Source: Adhaeribacter terrigena
Lineage (GTDB): Bacteria > Bacteroidota > Bacteroidia > Cytophagales > Hymenobacteraceae
Assembly: GCF_016623615.1 (NCBI RefSeq)
Contig: NZ_JAEHFX010000003.1
Location: 310,001 to 374,000 of the forward strand
Reading direction: 5' to 3'
DNA: 64,000 bases
Part shown: in pieces, positions 1 to 8,769 of the stretch
How the letters are laid out: every line of letters begins with the position of its first letter
Position numbering within the stretch: the first letter of the stretch is position 1
Notes under the pieces: generated by a model
The model's database searches: none
Told to the model about the DNA's origin: nothing
The model's input: the letters and a program-made list of their open reading frames with translations, nothing else
Translations under genes and position numbers: made by a program

Positions 1-2239
1 CGATGTTTACAACCGGTAATGGCAAAACTTCAATTTTAATCGTTTTAGTAGCCGTACATCCAGCTACGGTATCGATGGCAGTAACGGAGTAAGTTGTAGT
101 AACGCTTGGGTTGGCAATAACAGTAGCACCCGAAGTTGTGTTTAAGCCAGCGGCCGGCGACCAGGAATAAATAGCAGCACCGCTTGCCGTAAGCGTGGTA
201 GTTTGTTGCCCGATGCAAATAGAAGTTCTCGTAGCAGCAATATGCAACGGAATGGCAGGTTTTACCACTACAGTGTATTGCACCGTGTCGGAGCAACCGG
301 TAAGCGCATTCGTACCAACAATATTATAAGTAGTGGTTACTGTCGGATTTGCCGAAACAAGATTGCCGGTAGTTTTATTCAGGCCGGTTGCCGGAAACCA
401 TTTGTAAGAATTCGCCCCGGAAGCCGTTAAAATAGCCGAACCTTGACCGCTACAAATAGCCGCTACCGAAGATTGTACCGTAATTTTTGGCGCCGGATTG
501 ATGGTAATGGTTTGCGTATCGGGCTTGGAAAATCCGCAGGCATTGGCCGCTTGCAGTATCACCTGGTAAACTCCCGGCTGGGCAAATTTGATTTCCGGAT
601 ACTGACTGGAAACCGAAGTGCCGTTTACGAACTGATAATTATGATTTCCCAGAACATTCCACTGGTAAATAGTAATCGGGCTGCTGGTTTTAAAGGATGG
701 TTTATGCGCCAGATTTGCCGGCGAAAAAGTAACGGTCTGGCTGATACAATACTCCTGCGCAGCCGGTAATGAAACTTCCGGAGTGCTTCCTATTATAATG
801 GTAGTATCTGAAGTGGCAATCTGGCCGCAATAATTCCGGGAAGTGAGTTTTATCGTGTAGCTCCCGGCTTTGGTAAAAATAAGTTCCGGGTTCAAAGAAA
901 CGCTATCGGAATTGGTATTAAAACTCCAGCCTTGTTTGGGAAAGATAACCCAGTTATAAGTCAGGTCCGGGCTAACGAATTTATTCTGCAAAACCACGTG
1001 CGCGGGTGCGCAGTTGGTGGGGGGGAATTTTACCTGAAAAGCTGCCTGGGGCAGATCTTTCACAATTAGCGTTTTGGCAATTGAATCGGCAGTACATTTG
1101 GCTCCGGAACCGCGTGGGGTTACAATCAGCTGAATAATGTAATTACCAGCCTGCGTAAAGTTCAGCATAGGCTGCGCCGAAGCATTATTGGTGCCATTTG
1201 TAAAGTTCCAGCCGGTTGCCGGTTTAATGATCCACGCACGCGTAAATCCGGTTGCCATTGTCCCCGTTGCATTGGCATTAAAACCGCCGTTCGAAAAATC
1301 AGTTAGTTGAACCGGCGAATTCACGCAGGCAATGCTGTCCGGGTTCATCAGGAAATCTGCTTTGGGCGTAGCCGAGATCCGGATTCCGCCAACCGTAGCC
1401 GGAGTGGTGCCGCAGGGGTTGGTAGCAAAAGCAGTCAGGGTAAAAGCGTTGCCCGGTTTCCCCATTGCCGATTTGGTAAAGGTATGGGTAATGGTTTTAG
1501 GTAAGTTCGCGTGCGTAAAATGCATCGCCGGGGTGCCATCATCGAACTGAAAAGAGTAAACCGTAGATGGTGTATTTCCAAAGGTATTAATAATATCGAA
1601 AGTGAACGTGGCCGGAGCGCAGTCATTCGTGTTTCCCTGGCTGGCTACCCCGAAACTTGGGTTTGAACCATTAAAAACGAGGTATTTTTGGGTGGAAGTA
1701 CAGCCAGCGGCGTTGGAAACCGTTAAAGTGAGATTGAATGAACCCGGTAAAACATACGTATGCGTGGCCGTGGTGAAATTGCTGCCGTACACGTTTGCCG
1801 AACCATCGCCCCAATCAATAGCATATTGGGTGTTGGTGGCTTTGGTTTTGGAACTGTTTTCTACTGTTAAATTGAAATTCGCCGTGCTAAGGGAATAAGT
1901 ACAATTCATGAAATTATTCACCGTATCCTGCAAAGCTGCATCGGGTGCACCCAGAACGGAAACGGTTATTGGTGCAGCGGTAGCTTTACATCCCAGGGCA
2001 TCGGTAACCGTTACGGCATAATTCCCATTGGTTTTGGCATAAATGCTTTTAGTAGTTTTACCATTCGACCATAAATAAGCCTGCCCGGTAGTAGCGGTAA
2101 GTTGCACACTATCGCCCTGGCAGAGGTTTGTATTGCCGGAAGCTGTGATTAAAGCCTGGCAAGTTTGCGCCTGCACCAGTGGCTGTGAAATGAAAAAGCA
2201 AGAAAATGTAAAAAGTAATAATCGTAAGGAGTTTCCCAT
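1..2239 (-). CDS. Large secreted PKD-domain protein, 3' end outside window
   Basis: An open frame of at least 746 codons runs from an ATG at 2239 to the window edge with no stop; I read the whole frame on the minus strand. It begins with a signal peptide (MGNSLRLLLFTFSCFF, cleaved near VQAQT). Tandem beta-sandwich segments follow, with PKD hallmarks: HTYVLPGSFNLTLTV, ITHTFTK, and repeated W-x(2)-P-x(2)-G-L-N-x-T-T-G and NPxVTTTY blocks. Paired cysteines recur, as in Bacteroidota surface adhesins. Such proteins usually end in a type IX sorting or gliding-associated C-terminal domain; that part lies outside, so the export route is inferred. One copy of the 29-bp motif lies inside (897-925). A cell-surface or matrix role is likely; no enzymatic domain is visible. 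Confidence 0.85.
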   Translation of the reverse strand, partial: MGNSLRLLLFTFSCFFISQPLVQAQTCQALITASGNTNLCQGDSVQLTATTGQAYLWSNGKTTKSIYAKTNGNYAVTVTDALGCKATAAPITVSVLGAPDAALQDTVNNFMNCTYSLSTANFNLTVENSSKTKATNTQYAIDWGDGSANVYGSNFTTATHTYVLPGSFNLTLTVSNAAGCTSTQKYLVFNGSNPSFGVASQGNTNDCAPATFTFDIINTFGNTPSTVYSFQFDDGTPAMHFTHANLPKTITHTFTKSAMGKPGNAFTLTAFATNPCGTTPATVGGIRISATPKADFLMNPDSIACVNSPVQLTDFSNGGFNANATGTMATGFTRAWIIKPATGWNFTNGTNNASAQPMLNFTQAGNYIIQLIVTPRGSGAKCTADSIAKTLIVKDLPQAAFQVKFPPTNCAPAHVVLQNKFVSPDLTYNWVIFPKQGWSFNTNSDSVSLNPELIFTKAGSYTIKLTSRNYCGQIATSDTTIIIGSTPEVSLPAAQEYCISQTVTFSPANLAHKPSFKTSSPITIYQWNVLGNHNYQFVNGTSVSSQYPEIKFAQPGVYQVILQAANACGFSKPDTQTITINPAPKITVQSSVAAICSGQGSAILTASGANSYKWFPATGLNKTTGNLVSANPTVTTTYNIVGTNALTGCSDTVQYTVVVKPAIPLHIAATRTSICIGQQTTTLTASGAAIYSWSPAAGLNTTSGATVIANPSVTTTYSVTAIDTVAGCTATKTIKIEVLPLPVVNI

Positions 2240-2682
2240 ATACCGTACATCGTTCGGCTGGCGGTACTTTGGTTTTTACTCGAATTCCTGAAATTGAATT
2301 TATCAGATAAGAAAGGGGGGTAAACCTGATAAAACGCTAGGAAATCAATACAAAAAAGTGCTGCCGTAAACCTGTTAATTTGCTGTTGATTTAGCCTGTA
2401 AAATCTAACTTTTACCATCCGGAAGCTTTGTTAATCAGGGTTGCCTGATTTAATATTCTTTTCCGGAATCTATTGGCAGACAAAACAAATAATGAGTTTG
2501 TTCAATGTTTGGTTTTAATTTTAAGTAAAAGGCCAATAGTATTTTTTAGAGAAGGCCGTTAGGTGAAAAGGTATGAGAAAAGGGAAATAAAATCTGTTTA
2601 AACTTTAATTTTATTAGAACTTATGAATATGAAATAATGCCGTTGAATAGAAAAATTGAAGCCTGGATGCAATGAAATAAGC
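2240..2682. other. A+T-rich intergenic region upstream of the PKD gene
   Basis: About 440 bases without a convincing gene; the 89-codon frame here is out of phase with the PKD protein and lacks protein-like composition. It holds a 29-bp motif copy (2331-2359), several repeats of the word CCTGATAAA/CCTGTTAAT, and a small inverted repeat TTAATCAGG/CCTGATTTAA at 2431-2453. No clear TAnnTTTG promoter box was found. Confidence 0.5.
2331..2359 (+). repeat. 29-bp motif copy
   Basis: Core AAAACGCTAG, tail AAAAAAGT, 92 bp upstream of the PKD-protein start codon. Confidence 0.75.
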
Positions 2683-2709
2683 AAAAAAAAAGGAGCTACT
2701 AGTAGCTCC
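2683..2709 (-). terminator. Rho-independent terminator of the CoA-binding gene
   Basis: Perfect 9-bp stem GGAGCTACT/AGTAGCTCC followed on the minus strand by nine T. The stem overlaps the stop codon of the gene ending at 2699. Confidence 0.85.
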
Positions 2710-3064
2710 CGGATGCCAGCATTACCAACGTGCAGGCGTGCATGGTTTCTATTTTCTGATCTTCGGCCATCCTTTCAAATTCAAGGTTTTCGGTGCCGGG
2801 ATTAAAGATGATTCGTTTGGGGTTCAGCGATAAAATGTAGTCGTACCAGGCGGGTTGGTGCTGCGGCCCCACATACATGGTAACGGTATCTACGCCTTCT
2901 ATCCTGGGGTTATCTTTTAAATGCTGAATGGGTAGAGTACCAATAGCGGAATGCCTGATCCCTACGGGAACGACTTCATGGCCGTAATTCAAAAGTTTCT
3001 GGACTGCTTTGTAGGCAAAACGGCTCGGGTTATCGGTAGCGCCAATTACTACAGTTTTTTTCAT
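2699..3064 (-). CDS. CoA-binding domain protein (YccU-like)
   Basis: A 121-residue single-domain Rossmann protein. The N-terminal VVIGATDNPSRFAYKA is the glycine-rich nucleotide-binding turn of the CoA_binding (YccU) family. Downstream are the family's VDTVTMYVGP and IIFNPGTEN segments. These small proteins resemble the CoA-binding domain of succinyl-CoA synthetase alpha; their physiological role is not settled. I prefer the ATG at 3064 (MKKTVVIGA) because the 16 upstream codons add a non-conserved leader. It stands alone, with its own terminator overlapping the stop codon. Confidence 0.85.
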   Translation of the reverse strand: MKKTVVIGATDNPSRFAYKAVQKLLNYGHEVVPVGIRHSAIGTLPIQHLKDNPRIEGVDTVTMYVGPQHQPAWYDYILSLNPKRIIFNPGTENLEFERMAEDQKIETMHACTLVMLASGSY

Positions 3065-3232
3065 AGCGTTATTCGTTTTTTTGCTTCTGAAAGATACTGT
3101 TTTCTGGCACAAAGGTTCGGAATACCAGAACGGTTAAGGTAAAAACGCTGAGATCTGCGGGCCTGAATTTTCGTTTTTGGCCCTATCTGCACTAAAGCTA
3201 ATGCGCCGGCAAAGACGCAAAACTTTGTGTTC

Positions 3233-4804
3233 CTATTTCAGGATCTTCTCTGCAATTTTCTCGGCGCAGCGTTCTCCATCCATCGCCGCCGACACAATAC
3301 CACCCGCATAACCGGCACCTTCGGCACACGGATACAGGTTTTTGATCTGCACGTGTTCCAGGGTTTCTTTATCCCGCGGAATGCGCACCGGCGAAGAGGT
3401 ACGGCTTTCCACCCCGATGATCTGGGCATTATTCGATAAATAACCGGGCATTTTTTTACCCCAGGCCTGAAATCCTTCTTTCAGCCGAAGCGCCAGGTTC
3501 GTTCCCAATAATTCGTGCATATCCACCGATTTTAAACCCGGCTGGTAGGAAGTTTCTAACAACATAGCTGAAAGTTTATGTTTCGTGAAATCCTGGAGCA
3601 ATTGCGCCGGCGCAACCTGCGTTCTGCCCGCCATTGCGCAGGCTTTGCGTTCCAATTCCTGTTGCATCCTCAGGCCGGCCAAAGGACCAAATTGCGCCAG
3701 ATCCATGTCTTCGGTTTCTATGGCAACTACTATTCCGGAGTTCGCAAATTTAGAATCGCGGCGGCTCGGCGACATGCCATTTACCACCACTTCGCCGGGA
3801 GCCGTAGCCGAAGGCACAATAAAGCCACCCGGGCACATGCAGAATGAAAATACGCCGCGCTGCTTGTTATTTAAGTAGGTTTGCTGCACCAGCGCATAAC
3901 TCGAAGCCGGTAAATATGGTCCGCGGTCGCCTTCGCAGTGGTATTGAATGCCGTCTATTAAACTTTGCTGATGCTCTACGCGCACGCCCATGGCAAACGG
4001 TTTGGCTTCTATCAGCACATTTTTTTCGTGCAGCAATTCGTAAATATCGCGGGCGGAATGGCCGGTTGCCAGGATCACACTTTTTCCTTCGTAAACCGTA
4101 CCATTTTGCGTTACCACGCCTTTTATTTCATTTTTTTCAATGATCAGATCGGTCACGCGGGTTTCGAAATGCATTTCGCCGCCGGCATTTAAAATGGTTT
4201 CCCGCATGGCCTGCATGATAACCGGTAATTTGTTGGTGCCAATGTGCGGGTGCGCATCGAAAAGAATATCCTTCGTGGCGCCGTGCTTTACTAAAATGTG
4301 CAGGATGCGGTAAAGATCGCCGCGTTTTTTAGACCGGGTATAAAGCTTACCGTCGGAATACGTGCCGGCACCGCCTTCGCCAAAACAATAATTCGAATCG
4401 GGGTTTACAACATGCTCTTTATTGATGGCGGCCAGATCACGGCGGCGGGACCGTACATCCTTTCCACGTTCTAAAATAACCGGTTTCAGACCTAATTCGA
4501 TGCAACGCAAAGCGGCAAACAATCCGGCCGGACCGGCGCCCACGATCACCACTTTATCTTTATGGCCGACGTTTGGGTAATGGAAATCAGGAATTAGGGC
4601 TTCGGCAGGAGGGTTTTCGGTGTAAATATCGGCCCGGATGCGCACACCAACTTTGCGGCCACGGGCATCAATCGAGCGTTTAACTTTGTGCAGGAATTTT
4701 ACTTCTTCTGCGTCAATACCCGAAGCTTCGATCAGTTCCTTTTCTAATTGCGTGGCATCAAAGGCAATTTCCGGCGGAAAAACTAGGTCAAGTTCTTTTT
4801 TCAT
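3233..4804 (-). CDS. FAD-dependent dehydrogenase (COG2509 type)
   Basis: A 523-residue flavoprotein. After an N-terminal segment of about 80 residues comes the dinucleotide-binding motif VVIVGAGPAGLFAAL (GAGPAG at residues 89-94) with an acidic end at ILERGKDV. Further on are CFGEGGAGTYSDGKLYTR and the second nucleotide-binding region VILATGHSARDIYELL; near the C-terminus is CAEGAGYAGGIVSAAMDG. This architecture marks the uncharacterised FAD dehydrogenase family near BaiN/HI0933-like proteins. The substrate is unknown. The predicted protein is soluble, without signal or membrane segments. A 29-bp motif copy starts 3 bp upstream of the start codon. Confidence 0.85.
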   Translation of the reverse strand: MKKELDLVFPPEIAFDATQLEKELIEASGIDAEEVKFLHKVKRSIDARGRKVGVRIRADIYTENPPAEALIPDFHYPNVGHKDKVVIVGAGPAGLFAALRCIELGLKPVILERGKDVRSRRRDLAAINKEHVVNPDSNYCFGEGGAGTYSDGKLYTRSKKRGDLYRILHILVKHGATKDILFDAHPHIGTNKLPVIMQAMRETILNAGGEMHFETRVTDLIIEKNEIKGVVTQNGTVYEGKSVILATGHSARDIYELLHEKNVLIEAKPFAMGVRVEHQQSLIDGIQYHCEGDRGPYLPASSYALVQQTYLNNKQRGVFSFCMCPGGFIVPSATAPGEVVVNGMSPSRRDSKFANSGIVVAIETEDMDLAQFGPLAGLRMQQELERKACAMAGRTQVAPAQLLQDFTKHKLSAMLLETSYQPGLKSVDMHELLGTNLALRLKEGFQAWGKKMPGYLSNNAQIIGVESRTSSPVRIPRDKETLEHVQIKNLYPCAEGAGYAGGIVSAAMDGERCAEKIAEKILK

Positions 4805-4806
4805 GA

Positions 4807-4835
4807 AAAACGGTAAGGTATTTAGCCTTAAAAGT
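4807..4835 (+). repeat. 29-bp motif copy at a gene start
   Basis: Core AAAACGGTAA, tail AAAAGT. It occupies the untranslated leader immediately ahead of the FAD dehydrogenase. Confidence 0.75.
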
Positions 4836-4928
4836 CAGGTAATAATCTAAAGGTCCGGATCCGGAATTTAGTTCGGCAAATTTACAGAATATTCTTCGGC
4901 TCCTGAAATGGGAGAAAACCCAGGTTTT

Positions 4929-5591
4929 TTAATACTGCGTAAGTGCGAAAGCCAGGATATTAGCTCCCATTTTCAAGGCGGCTTCGTGTTTTTCTACCGG
5001 GTCGTTATAGATTTCCGGATCTTCCCAGCCATTGCCTAAATCAGTTTCATAGGTGTAAAAGCAAACCAATCTTCCCTGGTAGAAAAGGCCAAACCCCTGC
5101 GGCGGCTTATTGTCGTGTTCGTGAATTTTTGGCAGCCCTTTGGGGAAAGCGTATTTCTGGTGGTAAATGGGGTGGGAGAAAGGCACTTCCACAAAATCCA
5201 GATTCGGGAACACTTTTTTCATTTCGCGGCGTACAAACTTATCCATGCCATAGTTATCGTCAATATGCAGGAAACCGCCACCGGTTAGATACTTGCGCAG
5301 ATTTTCTGCTTCAGCCGCCGAGAAAACCACGTTGCCGTGGCCGGTCATGTGTACAAACGGATACTCCAGCAATTCTGCACTGCCAACTTCCACCACTTTT
5401 TCATTTTTATCGATGTTCAGCTTTAAGTTGCTGTTCGCAAAATTGATCAGGTTGGGCAAAGAGGTTTTATTCGCGTACCAGTCACCGCCGCCATTGTACT
5501 TCAGCTTCGCGATCTGAAAGCTCGGTTTCTGCGCCAAAACGCTATAGAAAACGAGGCAAAAAGTAAATATGGTTAGAAGAAGCTTCTTCAT
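4929..5591 (-). CDS. Secreted DUF4159-family protein
   Basis: A 220-residue protein with an N-terminal signal peptide (MKKLLLTIFTFCLVFYSVLA, cleaved before QKPSF). The mature part contains LKYNGGGDWYANKTSLPNL, MTGHGNVVFS, GGFLHIDDNYGMD and FYTYETDLGNGWEDPE, the conserved blocks of DUF4159, a glutamine-amidotransferase-like flavodoxin fold without demonstrated activity. In related genomes it often sits near RsmE-like rRNA methyltransferases, as here. The signal-peptide coding region carries a 29-bp motif copy (5536-5564). Confidence 0.85.
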   Translation of the reverse strand: MKKLLLTIFTFCLVFYSVLAQKPSFQIAKLKYNGGGDWYANKTSLPNLINFANSNLKLNIDKNEKVVEVGSAELLEYPFVHMTGHGNVVFSAAEAENLRKYLTGGGFLHIDDNYGMDKFVRREMKKVFPNLDFVEVPFSHPIYHQKYAFPKGLPKIHEHDNKPPQGFGLFYQGRLVCFYTYETDLGNGWEDPEIYNDPVEKHEAALKMGANILAFALTQY

Positions 5592-5698
5592 TTTTGGTTC
5601 AGGTTTTATTGAAATATACGAACTTACGCTTCATTAGTCATTCCTACTTTTGGAGGAAATGAAATTCGGCGCAGCCAATCTTGCTCAGTTTAAAAGCT

Positions 5699-5732
5699 GC
5701 GATAGTTCCCTCGCCGCAATCTCGGGATGACC
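5699..5732 (+). repeat. Possible degenerate dispersed element ending GGGATGACC
   Basis: The phrase TTCCCTCGCC through CTCGGGATGACC resembles a short element of the form CCCTC-(10 to 13)-GGGATGACC that I associate with Bacteroidota intergenic DNA. A second imperfect copy lies at 51546-51575 on the opposite strand. Confidence 0.3.
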
Positions 5733-5759
5733 AAATAATGATTGACAGCAAAGTAATAA

Positions 5760-6464
5760 CTAACGCAGCAACAGGTTTAGTGTGTGGCAGGCCACCAAAG
5801 CGGCCGTTTCGGTTCTCAATCTGCTTTCTCCCAACGTAACCGGTTTAATTCCTTTATTTAACGCCAATTCAATTTCTTCCGGCGAAAAGTCTCCCTCCGG
5901 ACCGATGAGTACACAATAGCTTTTGCCGGACGTATTTATCTGCTTTAGATCCTGGCGGTTACCTTCTTCTAAATGAGCAATGTAAGTATTGTAAACGGTA
6001 TCTGAATTAGCTATAAAAGTCTTGAAAGGCGTGAGTTCATTCAGCTTTGGCAAATAGGCTTTCAGGCTTTGCTTCATGGCGCTGACGGCAATTTTTTCCA
6101 TGCGGTCCAGCTTCAGTTCCTTGCGTTCCGAGCGGGCACATTTCAGGAAACTGATCTCATCGATGCCAATTTCTACTGCCTTTTCTACAAACCATTCCAT
6201 GCGGTCCAGGTTTTTGGTTGGCGCTACAGCAATGTGAATGTAGAAGGGTTTTTTACCGAATTCCGATACCGTTTTTACAACTTCCAGCTTACAGCGTTTC
6301 GGGTTCGGATCGGTTACTTTTGCTTCATACAACCCACCTTTCCCATCAACCAACTGTACCATTTCTCCGGTTACAAGACGCAAAACCCGGATCGCGTGCT
6401 TCGATTCTTCTTCGCTTAAGGTATATTCGCTACCGGAAATATCAGGGGTATAGAAAAGGTGCAT
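5760..6464 (-). CDS. rsmE: 16S rRNA (uracil1498-N3)-methyltransferase RsmE
   Basis: A 234-residue SPOUT-class methyltransferase. The N-terminal PUA-like part contains HAIRVLRLVTGEMVQLVDGKG. The C-terminal trefoil-knot domain carries the RsmE signature VLIGPEGDFSPEEIE and the knot loop VTLGESRLRTETAAL. The enzyme uses S-adenosylmethionine to methylate N3 of U1498 in 16S rRNA. Length and motifs are complete. Two 29-bp motif copies lie inside: 5992-6020 (plus) and 6247-6275 (minus). The second encodes KTVSEFGKKP. Confidence 0.96.
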   Translation of the reverse strand: MHLFYTPDISGSEYTLSEEESKHAIRVLRLVTGEMVQLVDGKGGLYEAKVTDPNPKRCKLEVVKTVSEFGKKPFYIHIAVAPTKNLDRMEWFVEKAVEIGIDEISFLKCARSERKELKLDRMEKIAVSAMKQSLKAYLPKLNELTPFKTFIANSDTVYNTYIAHLEEGNRQDLKQINTSGKSYCVLIGPEGDFSPEEIELALNKGIKPVTLGESRLRTETAALVACHTLNLLLR

Positions 6465-6789
6465 GTGTTTTTTATTCTCTGAATTTGTATTCGTCAGATT
6501 TTGGGGTTTTAGGATTCAAATATCACTTTAAATAAGAATCTTTAGGTAATAAGAAACTCCATATAAAAATGGAATTAACCCTGACTTCCTGCAGGGTTAA
6601 AATTAAACCATTAAATCGGCTTTAGCCAAAATACTTTTGCAGAGAATTGCATTTGGCTAAAGTCAGCAGTTCAAAAAGCAAAACCTACCTGCTTGGCTCA
6701 ATTAATTTGTTTGTTTCAATTCTTAAAACCTTGTTCATGGAAAACCTAATCCAATAATCCTATAATCTGGCGAATCCACATTCAGACAA
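6465..6789. other. Intergenic region with two inverted repeats
   Basis: Non-coding stretch between rsmE and the pckA terminator. It contains TTAACCCTG/CAGGGTTAA (6575-6600) and CTTTAGCCAAA/TTTGGCTAAAG (6620-6662), the latter with perfect 11-bp arms around a 21-base loop. Neither is followed by a T-run typical of a terminator. Confidence 0.5.
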
Positions 6790-6821
6790 ACAAAAAGCCC
6801 TGCCGTTTTCACAGCAGGGCT
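6790..6821 (-). terminator. pckA terminator
   Basis: Stem AGCCCTGC/GCAGGGCT with a T-run on the minus strand, 25 bp past the pckA stop. Confidence 0.85.
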
Positions 6822-6847
6822 ATTAATATTTAATTCAGAAGCTGAAA

Positions 6848-8461
6848 TTAAGCTTCTACCGCAACTTTGGGAGCACCGGCTAAGATATCTTCGCTTGCGA
6901 AATCGGCGTATTTGCCCATATTTTTCACGAATGCGGCCGCCAGTTCATTAGCTTTGGCATCGTAAGCATCTTTATCGGCCCACGTGTTGCGCGGGCTTAA
7001 GATCTCTGCTGGCACGTTCGGGCAGGATTCCGGCATAGCTACACCAAATACAGAATGGTTCGTGAAATTCACGTTCTCCAGTTCGCCGTTCAGGGCAGCC
7101 GTGATCATAGCTCGGGTATAAGGCAGTTTCATACGGGAACCTGTGCCGTAAGCACCACCAGTCCAGCCGGTATTGATCAGCCAAACGTTTACCTTGTTCT
7201 CGTCCATTTTCTTACCTAACATTTCTGCGTATTTGGTTGGGTGCAACGGCAGGAACACCGCGCCGAAGCAGGCAGAGAAGGTAGTTTGTGGCTCAGTAAC
7301 ACCAACTTCTGTACCGGCTACTTTTGCAGTATAACCAGAAATGAAGTGGTACATGGCCTGGCTCTTGTTCAGTTTCGAGATCGGAGGCAATACCCCGAAT
7401 GCATCGGCGGTTAAGAAGAAGATGTTCTTAGGAATATCTGCTACAGAAGGCTCAATCGCATTGTTGATGAAATTGATCGGATAAGCAGTACGGGTGTTTT
7501 CAGTTACCGATTTGTTTGAATAATCCGGCGTGCGGGTACCTTCAAAGAAACGGGTGTTTTCCAGGATCGAGCCGAATTTAATGGCATCCCAGATCTGTGG
7601 TTCTTTCTCCTGAGAAAGATCGATCACTTTTGCGTAGCAACCACCTTCAAAGTTGAAAACGCCTTTTTCTGTCCAGCCATGCTCATCGTCGCCGATCAGG
7701 CCGCGGTTCGGGTCTGCAGATAAAGTTGTTTTACCGGTACCGGAAAGACCGAAGAAAATAGCGGTATCGCCTTCTGCGCCCACGTTTGCGGAGCAGTGCA
7801 TGGATAAGGTATTTTTTTCGTGCGGTAAAATATAGTTTAACACACCGAAGATACCTTTTTTCATTTCACCTGCGTAACCTGTACCACCGATCAGGATCAT
7901 GTTCTTGGTGAAGTTCAGGATCGCGAAGTTTGCCTGGCGTGTGCCGTCTACTTCCGGATCGGCCTGGAATTCAGGGATACAGATAATGGTAAAGTTCGGA
8001 ACGTGGTTAGCAATTTCCTCGTCGGTTGGGCGCAGGAACATGTTGTTGCAGAAAAGATTCTGCCAGGCCTGCGTGTTTACGATGCGCAGATCTAAACGAT
8101 AATCCGGATCGGCGCCGGCAAAGGCATCGCGTACGTAAATCTTTTTCCCTTCCAGGAATTTGATCATTTTAGCCTGCAGCTTGTCGAATTTATCAGCATC
8201 GAATGGGATATTGATATCACCCCACCATACTGAATCGGCAGTTTTAGCATCTTTTACTACGAAACGGTCCTTTGGAGAACGGCCGGTGAATTTACCTGTA
8301 TCGCACATCAGCGCGCCGGTATCAGATAAAACGCCTTCACCATTTTTCAGTGCTTCTTCTACCAACTCCGCCGGGGTAAGGTTCCAAAGTACGCTTTCCG
8401 CCTGTACGATACCAATGCTCTCGAGGCCCACTTTGTTCGATTTTCTGCCAGATTCTTTCAT
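6848..8461 (-). CDS. pckA: ATP-dependent phosphoenolpyruvate carboxykinase
   Basis: A 537-residue enzyme converting oxaloacetate and ATP to phosphoenolpyruvate, CO2 and ADP at the entry of gluconeogenesis. Visible landmarks are the substrate-binding FTGRSPKDRF (residues 58-67), the PEPCK P-loop GLSGTGKTTLS (238-248), the metal/ATP-binding LIGDDEHGW (255-263), and the adenine-binding GTRTPDYSNK region. Full length for the bacterial ATP type. Monocistronic, with its own terminator and a candidate promoter; no motif copies inside. The gene is divergent from the peptide transporter. Confidence 0.98.
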   Translation of the reverse strand: MKESGRKSNKVGLESIGIVQAESVLWNLTPAELVEEALKNGEGVLSDTGALMCDTGKFTGRSPKDRFVVKDAKTADSVWWGDINIPFDADKFDKLQAKMIKFLEGKKIYVRDAFAGADPDYRLDLRIVNTQAWQNLFCNNMFLRPTDEEIANHVPNFTIICIPEFQADPEVDGTRQANFAILNFTKNMILIGGTGYAGEMKKGIFGVLNYILPHEKNTLSMHCSANVGAEGDTAIFFGLSGTGKTTLSADPNRGLIGDDEHGWTEKGVFNFEGGCYAKVIDLSQEKEPQIWDAIKFGSILENTRFFEGTRTPDYSNKSVTENTRTAYPINFINNAIEPSVADIPKNIFFLTADAFGVLPPISKLNKSQAMYHFISGYTAKVAGTEVGVTEPQTTFSACFGAVFLPLHPTKYAEMLGKKMDENKVNVWLINTGWTGGAYGTGSRMKLPYTRAMITAALNGELENVNFTNHSVFGVAMPESCPNVPAEILSPRNTWADKDAYDAKANELAAAFVKNMGKYADFASEDILAGAPKVAVEA

Positions 8462-8516
8462 GAGAATATGTAAGGGATTTAAAGTATTTATGTTTTGATG
8501 ATGATAAAACTTGGTA

Positions 8517-8524
8517 CAAAAATA
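8517..8524 (-). promoter_or_regulatory. Candidate -7 box for pckA
   Basis: TATTTTTG on the minus strand matches the Bacteroidota TAnnTTTG box and would give a leader of about 50 bases. No convincing -33 TTTG was seen. Confidence 0.4.
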
Positions 8525-8769
8525 AAAAATAATTTGAAACGCCTGTTATTCTTTCATTAACTAATTATGACCGTTCACCCAAAAACGCTTTCCAAAACAG
8601 CTAATTTCAGCCTTTGTTTTGTCGCAAAAATGGGTTTAAAGCGAATAGCCCGTACAAAAAAATCAAAAATTTTGGTTTAATGCTTTCCTACGCGTAGATT
8701 TACTTTTCCGCTTTGTGCGAAAAAACTGTTCAATTAATCACTCATCTTTAAAACTTAATTAATTTTTAA

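Noticed and set aside
2149-2418. Minus-strand frame of 89 codons
   Set aside because: Overlaps the signal peptide of the PKD gene in another frame; aromatic-rich random-looking translation; the PKD frame explains the region.
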